Source: Pseudomonas vanderleydeniana (GTDB taxonomy: Bacteria > Pseudomonadota > Gammaproteobacteria > Pseudomonadales > Pseudomonadaceae). From it: 64,000 bases of DNA. Location: positions 62,001-126,000 of the forward strand of contig NZ_CP077093.1 in the NCBI RefSeq assembly GCF_014268755.2. The letters run 5' to 3'. Shown one piece after another: positions 58,473 through 64,000 of the stretch. Below the pieces are notes generated by a model. The model was not told where the DNA came from. It searched no databases and saw only the letters and a program-made list of their open reading frames with translations. Made by a program: the position numbers and the translations under genes. Every line of letters begins with the position of its first letter. Positions within the stretch are counted from its first letter, which is position 1.

Positions 58473-59555
58473 TTACTCGGCGATCAGCGCTTCGACCCGC
58501 AGGATCTGCTGCTGCAGCGTGGCGCGGTCGGCGCAGCGCAGGTTGGCGTGACCGACCTTGCGCCCGGCCTTGAAGGCCTTGCCGTAGTGGTGCAGATGGC
58601 AGTCGGCGATCGCCACCACGCGCTCCACCGGCGGCACGCTGCCGATGAAGTTGAGCATGGCGCTCTCGCCGACCTTGGCGGTCGAGCCCAGCGGCAGGCC
58701 GGCCACGGCCCGCAGGTGGTTCTCGAACTGGCTGCACTCGGCGCCATCGGTGGTCCAGTGCCCGGAGTTGTGCACGCGCGGGGCGATCTCGTTGGCCTTC
58801 AGGCCACCGTCGACCTCGAAGAACTCGAACGCCATCACGCCGACGTAGTCCAGCTGCTTGAGCACCCGGCTGGAATAGTCTTCGGCCAGGGCCTGCAGCG
58901 GGTGGTCGGTGCTCGCCACCGAGAGCTTGAGGATGCCGTTCTCGTGGGTGTTGTGCACCAGCGGGTAGAAACGGGTTTCGCCATCACGGGCGCGCACGGC
59001 GATCAGCGAGACTTCGCCGGTGAACGGCACGAAGCCTTCCAGCAGGCACGGCACGCTGCCCAGCTCGGCGAAGGTGCCAACCACGTCGGCCGCGGTGCGC
59101 AGGACCTTCTGGCCCTTGCCGTCGTAACCCAGGGTGCGGGTCTTGAGCACGGCCGGCAGGCCGATGTTGGCCACTGCCGCGTCGAGGTCGGCCTGGGACT
59201 GGATGTCGGCGAAGGCCGGGGTCGGAATCCCCAGGTCATTGAACATGCTCTTCTCGAACCAGCGGTCACGGGCGATGCGCAGGGCTTCGGCGCTCGGGTA
59301 GACCGGGACGAACTGCGACAGGAAGGCCACGGTTTCCGCTGGCACGCTTTCGAACTCGAAAGTCACCAGGTCGACTTCGTCGGCCAACTGGCGCAGGTGA
59401 TCCTGATCGCCGTAATCGGCTCGCAGATGTTCGCCCAGGGCGGCTGCACAGGCATCCGGCGCCGGGTCGAGGAAAGCGAAGTTCATCCCCAGCGGAGTGC
59501 CCGCCAGCGCCAACATGCGGCCCAGTTGGCCGCCACCGATTACACCGATCTTCAT
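58473..59555 (-). CDS. purK: N5-carboxyaminoimidazole ribonucleotide synthase PurK
   Basis: PurK uses ATP and bicarbonate to carboxylate AIR in purine synthesis. The 360-residue protein has the ATP-grasp layout: MKIGVIGGGQLGRMLALAG at the N-terminus, TRTLGYDGKGQKVL in the middle, and NEIAPRVHNSGHWT towards the C-terminus. The ATG at 59555 was chosen over an in-frame TTG 6 bases earlier. It starts 11 bp after the purE stop, so both steps are made from one message. Confidence 0.97.
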   Translation of the reverse strand: MKIGVIGGGQLGRMLALAGTPLGMNFAFLDPAPDACAAALGEHLRADYGDQDHLRQLADEVDLVTFEFESVPAETVAFLSQFVPVYPSAEALRIARDRWFEKSMFNDLGIPTPAFADIQSQADLDAAVANIGLPAVLKTRTLGYDGKGQKVLRTAADVVGTFAELGSVPCLLEGFVPFTGEVSLIAVRARDGETRFYPLVHNTHENGILKLSVASTDHPLQALAEDYSSRVLKQLDYVGVMAFEFFEVDGGLKANEIAPRVHNSGHWTTDGAECSQFENHLRAVAGLPLGSTAKVGESAMLNFIGSVPPVERVVAIADCHLHHYGKAFKAGRKVGHANLRCADRATLQQQILRVEALIAE

Positions 59556-59566
59556 CGTCAAAAACC

Positions 59567-60058
59567 TCAGGCGACGCGTGGGTCTGGATTGTCCAGGACG
59601 CTGTCTGTCTGCTCAGTACGGAATTTTTTCAGCACGGCATGGAACTGCGGGTGCTTGGCGCCGAGGATGCTCGCCGACAGCAGCGCGGCGTTGATCGCGC
59701 CGGCCTTGCCGATGGCCAGGGTAGCGACCGGAATGCCGGCCGGCATCTGCACGATCGACAGCAGCGAGTCCACGCCCGACAGCATCGACGACTGCACCGG
59801 TACGCCCAGCACCGGCAGGTGGGTCTTGGCCGCACACATGCCTGGCAGGTGGGCCGCGCCACCAGCGCCGGCGATGATCACCTCGATACCGCGGCCTTCG
59901 GCCTCTTCGGCATACTGGAACAGCAGGTCCGGGGTGCGGTGGGCCGATACCACTTTCACCTCGTAGGGGATACCGAGCTTTTCCAGCATATCGGCGGTGT
60001 GGCTAAGGGTGGACCAATCGGACTTGGAGCCCATGATCACGCCAACCAGTGCGCTCAT
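59567..60058 (-). CDS. purE: N5-CAIR mutase PurE
   Basis: PurE converts N5-CAIR to CAIR, using the product of PurK. The 163-residue protein has [11 protein letters not shown] and VVSAHRTPD at the substrate site and [12 protein letters not shown]. The ATG at 60058 has AGAGG at a suitable distance and gives the usual length. The leader contains a terminator-like hairpin, listed separately. Confidence 0.97.
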   Translation of the reverse strand: MSALVGVIMGSKSDWSTLSHTADMLEKLGIPYEVKVVSAHRTPDLLFQYAEEAEGRGIEVIIAGAGGAAHLPGMCAAKTHLPVLGVPVQSSMLSGVDSLLSIVQMPAGIPVATLAIGKAGAINAALLSASILGAKHPQFHAVLKKFRTEQTDSVLDNPDPRVA

Positions 60059-60095
60059 CGTCGTGCCTCTTCTCTTGGGCGCCCGCAGGCGCGTC

Positions 60096-60183
60096 AAAAA
60101 ACAACAAGCCACGCGGGAGGACCGGCGTGGCTTGTCATACGAATAATGGCCGGGCTAAACCGACCGAAGGCCGCGCAGTATAC
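60096..60183 (-). promoter_or_regulatory. purE: purEK leader with candidate -10 and attenuator-like terminator
   Basis: On the minus strand TATACT (60183-60178) is a candidate -10. About 40 bases later ACAAGCCACGC and GCGTGGCTTGT (60135-60125 and 60113-60103) form a strong stem, followed by TTGTTTTTT and then 40 bases to the purE ATG. A terminator between promoter and gene suggests attenuation. It could instead end the LysR transcript, which approaches on the same strand. Confidence 0.5.
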
Positions 60184-60280
60184 CGAAAAAAGCGCGTTTG
60201 ACGCACCTTTGTCGACAGGTCGATTTCAGCCGCTGAGGGCCGGTTTACCTGACTTTCAGGTCAATTCGAACGCCGTCTTT

Positions 60281-60368
60281 GTGGGAGCCGGATTCATCCG
60301 CGAAGAAGCACGACGCCGTAACCCGGAGAAACCGCGCCGCTCCCTTCGCGGATAAATCCGGCTCCCAC
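60281..60368. repeat. Palindromic repeat after the LysR gene
   Basis: Arms GTGGGAGCCGGATT (60281-60294) and AATCCGGCTCCCAC (60355-60368), extended inward by ATCCGCGAAG/CTTCGCGGAT, form a long imperfect stem. The outer GTGGGAGCCGG matches the element between tssC and hcp. Confidence 0.8.
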
Positions 60369-60387
60369 AGACAAGTGCACCTCAAGC

Positions 60388-61305
60388 TCAGCCCGCCACT
60401 GCCGCCTGCGCCGTACCACTCTCCAGCTTGCGCCACAGCAGCCGCACGTTGGCCTTGCGCACCAGCGCGCAGCGATACAGGCGGATCTCCAGCGGCACAT
60501 GCCACTGCGCACCGCCGCACACCACCAGTTCGCCACGGGCCAGTTCGGCGCGCACGCTCAGTTGCGGCACCCAGGCAATCCCCAGGCCCTCCAGCGCCAT
60601 GCCCTTGAGACTGTCGGCCATCGCCGTCTCGTACACCGTGGTGAAACGCAGGTTGCGCTGGCGCAGCAGCAGGTTCACCGAACGACCGAGGAAGGCCCCG
60701 GCGCTGTAGGCCAGCAACGGCACGCTGCCCTCGCTTTCCAGGTCGAACAGCGGCTTGCCGTCCGGCCCCGCCGCACACACCGGCAGCATCTCGGTATGCC
60801 CCAGGTGCAGCGACGGGAAGATTTCCGCATCCATCTGCAACGCCGCATCCGGGTCATAGAAGGCCAGCATCAGGTCGCAACCGCCTTCGCGCAGCGCGTG
60901 CACCGCATCGCCGACATTGGTCGCCACCAGCCGCGTGGCGATGTTCAGGCCCTCGTTGCGCAACTGGGCGATCCAGCGCGGAAAGAAGCCCAGCGCCAGG
61001 GAGTGCGCGGCCGCCACCTGCATGACCTCGCCCTGCCCGCTCTCCAGGTGATGCAGGTGACGCACCACTTCACCCAGCTGCTCGACCACCGTGCGCGCCG
61101 TCACCAGGAACAACTGCCCCGCCGCCGTCAGCTCGATCGGCGTGCGCGAGCGGTTCACCAGGGTCAACCCCAGCGCCGCCTCCAGGCTGCGAATCCGCCG
61201 GCTGAACGCCGGCTGCGTGACGAAGCGGCGTTCGGCAGCCTGGGAAAAGCTGCGAGTGGCCGCCAGGGCACTGAAATCTTCCAACCATTTGCTTTCGAGA
61301 TTCAT
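60388..61305 (-). CDS. LysR-family transcriptional regulator
   Basis: The 305-residue protein has the N-terminal LysR helix-turn-helix (WLEDFSALAATRSFSQAAERRFVTQPAFSRRIRSLEAALGLTLVNR) and a periplasmic-binding-protein-like effector domain. The ATG at 61305 has GGAGA upstream; the frame extends to 61359 without better signals. It diverges from aspA across a 180 bp gap with a TGCAT-N10-ATGCA repeat, so it probably controls aspA and itself. The effector is unknown. Confidence 0.9.
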   Translation of the reverse strand: MNLESKWLEDFSALAATRSFSQAAERRFVTQPAFSRRIRSLEAALGLTLVNRSRTPIELTAAGQLFLVTARTVVEQLGEVVRHLHHLESGQGEVMQVAAAHSLALGFFPRWIAQLRNEGLNIATRLVATNVGDAVHALREGGCDLMLAFYDPDAALQMDAEIFPSLHLGHTEMLPVCAAGPDGKPLFDLESEGSVPLLAYSAGAFLGRSVNLLLRQRNLRFTTVYETAMADSLKGMALEGLGIAWVPQLSVRAELARGELVVCGGAQWHVPLEIRLYRCALVRKANVRLLWRKLESGTAQAAVAG

Positions 61306-61367
61306 CAACTTCTCCGTCACGCGCACCATTTTGGCGCACACGTTCGCCACGCAAGCCACGTCACACC

Positions 61368-61387
61368 TGCATTATGCCGTTTATGCA
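61368..61387. promoter_or_regulatory. Inverted repeat in the lysR-aspA divergent region
   Basis: TGCAT (61368-61372) and ATGCA (61383-61387) are separated by 10 bp, close to a LysR-type operator. The site lies 63 bp from the regulator start and 98 bp from aspA. Confidence 0.5.
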
Positions 61388-61485
61388 TGGGGCAGTGTGT
61401 AACAGCATTGGCCCAAAAAATCGCCCAGGCCTAGCATTGGCGACGTTCCGGCACCGACCGGGTTCATATCGAGATGATTTCTATC

Positions 61486-62910
<1,425 letters not shown>

Positions 62911-62973
62911 TCTTCAGCACCCGACCGCAACACGCTCACCAGGTCGAGGGACTAGACACCTCTCACCTTTTGA

Positions 62974-63008
62974 GGGCTTGAAGGGCCACCCTTCAAGCCC
63001 TTTTTTTT
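62974..63008 (+). terminator. Rho-independent terminator of aspA
   Basis: GGGCTTGAAGGG (62974-62985) and CCCTTCAAGCCC (62989-63000) form a perfect 12 bp stem with a 3-base loop, followed by eight T residues. Confidence 0.97.
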
Positions 63009-63341
63009 GACTGAATTTTTCATAGTGAAAACGCCCTGCAGTTCGTTTATCAGACAGCAGTACTCGTCATCCGACTGACGAGGTGTCTGGGACAACGCTT
63101 ACAGAGCAAATCATGAAAAATGACAGGCTGTGCAGACGCTGGCAGTCCTGATCGGTATAGTGCCGCCCCTCTTCGCGTAAGCGATCCGCGGCACAGCGGC
63201 ACTGAAACACGCGAAACAACACTAAAAACAACCCGCGCAAGCTCGGGAAGACCTGTCGCCAGCCCACACTGCCCGCAACACCGGGTGCCAACGCGACCGG
63301 CCCATCGAGCCGCCTTTGCAAAAAAAAGCGAGGATCCATTC
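63009..63341 (+). promoter_or_regulatory. Leader region of the AGCS symporter gene
   Basis: The 333 bp gap holds TATAGT at 63156-63161 as a candidate -10, without a strong -35. A leader of about 175 bases could fold through TGCCGC/GCGGCA (63162 to about 63206). I do not see the conserved core of a glycine riboswitch. No gene was found in it. Confidence 0.4.
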
Positions 63342-64000
63342 ATGCTTGAAGTCATCAACGACTTCCTCTCGGGTAAATTGCTGATCGTGCTCATCGTCGG
63401 GCTCGGCAGCTATTTCACGATCCGCTCGCGGTTCGTCCAGTTCCGCCATTTCGGCCACATGTTCGGGGTGTTCAAGGAATCCCTGCGCGGCCAGGCCGGC
63501 CAACTCAGCTCGTTCCAGGCCCTGATGCTCAGCCTCGCCGGCCGCGTCGGCGCCGGTAACATCGCCGGTGTCGGTATCGCCGTGACCCTCGGTGGTCCGG
63601 GCGCCGTCTTCTGGATGTGGGTGACCGCCCTGGTCGGCATGTCCAGCAGCTTCTTCGAATGCACCCTGGCCCAGGTCTACAAGCGCGCCGACGGCGACGG
63701 CCTGTATCGTGGCGGTCCGGCCTACTACATCCAGCACGGCCTGAAGCTGAAGAGCATGGCCATCGTGTTCTCGGTCCTGCTGCTGGTCACCTACGGCTTC
63801 GCCTTCATCGGCCTGCAGTCCTACACCGTGACCCACTCGCTGCAGAACGCCTTCGCCTTCGACCCGCGCCACACCGGGATCGTCCTGGCCGTGCTGCTGG
63901 CCATCACCTTCATCGGTGGCATCAAGCGCATCGCGGCAGTGTCGGACCTGCTGGTACCGATCAAGACCCTGGCCTACATCGGCGTGACCCTGTACGTGAT
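63342..64000 (+). CDS. Sodium:alanine (AGCS) symporter, 3' end outside window
   Basis: This is the N-terminal half of an alanine/glycine:cation symporter. The visible 219 residues are rich in membrane segments. They carry the AGCS pattern SYFTIRSRFVQFRHF, LAGRVGAGNIAGVGIAVTLGGPGAVFWMWVTALVGM and FFECTLAQVYK, where the G-AGNIAGV segment lines the sodium and substrate sites. GAGGA precedes the ATG at 63342. The family has about 450-500 residues, so roughly half is missing to the right. Confidence 0.94.
   Translation, partial: MLEVINDFLSGKLLIVLIVGLGSYFTIRSRFVQFRHFGHMFGVFKESLRGQAGQLSSFQALMLSLAGRVGAGNIAGVGIAVTLGGPGAVFWMWVTALVGMSSSFFECTLAQVYKRADGDGLYRGGPAYYIQHGLKLKSMAIVFSVLLLVTYGFAFIGLQSYTVTHSLQNAFAFDPRHTGIVLAVLLAITFIGGIKRIAAVSDLLVPIKTLAYIGVTLYV

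Noticed and set aside
63009..63341. Possible glycine riboswitch before the AGCS symporter
   Set aside because: The location is typical, but the conserved glycine-aptamer core sequences were not found.

Overview
This 64 kb window is chromosomal DNA from a Pseudomonas of the fluorescens/protegens/chlororaphis type. The genus call rests on the HSI-1-like type VI secretion (T6SS) locus, the gene order hupB - rubredoxin reductase - rubredoxin - ubiCA - phoBR - phoU-pstBAC-pstS, the high third-position GC that opens long empty antisense frames, and the many palindromic intergenic repeats ending in GTGGGAGCCGG or GTGGCGAGCGG. No rRNA, tRNA, CRISPR array or transposase was seen.

Region 1 (1-27204) is a complete H1-type T6SS. 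A leftward operon runs tagH/fha - tssJ - tssK - tssL - tssM - tagF - pppA and leaves the window inside pppA. A rightward operon runs tssA - tssB - tssC - hcp - tssE - tssF - tssG - tssH(clpV) - vgrG - eagR - rhs. The two operons diverge from a 402 bp regulatory region. The phosphatase, FHA and TagF genes indicate control by threonine phosphorylation. No tagJ lies between hcp and tssE.

Region 2 (26806-35962) is the effector and immunity island. It starts with the Rhs C-terminal toxin and a 336-residue candidate immunity protein. A chain of small, mostly AT-richer genes follows: an unknown 222-residue protein, an Imm22-like protein, an Imm26-like protein, a Sel1-repeat protein, an unknown 144-residue protein and a pentapeptide-repeat protein. 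Copies or fragments of a small secreted-protein gene are interspersed. Three of these immunity-like genes directly follow the same 12-mer junction. The island ends with a leftward Tse6-like set: Eag chaperone, prePAAR/PAAR toxin and candidate immunity. In P. aeruginosa HSI-1 the tse6 set follows vgrG1 directly, so the Rhs/immunity block looks inserted into an ancestral arrangement.

Region 3 (36178-53932) is core genome: HU, rubredoxin system, ubiquinone genes (ubiC, ubiA), the phosphate regulators phoB-phoR, a CorC/HlyC-type membrane protein, an M23 peptidase, a HigBA-like toxin-antitoxin pair, a receiver-domain regulator, and phoU-pstB-pstA-pstC-pstS. PHO boxes lie before phoB, pstC and pstS.

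Region 4 (53998-64000) is mixed metabolism: an MHS-type MFS transporter, acyl-CoA thioesterase, hexose-6-phosphate mutarotase, a DUF3299 secreted protein, a GlsB-like membrane protein, purK-purE with a terminator-like hairpin in the purE leader, a LysR regulator divergent from aspA, and the start of an AGCS sodium/alanine symporter cut by the right edge.
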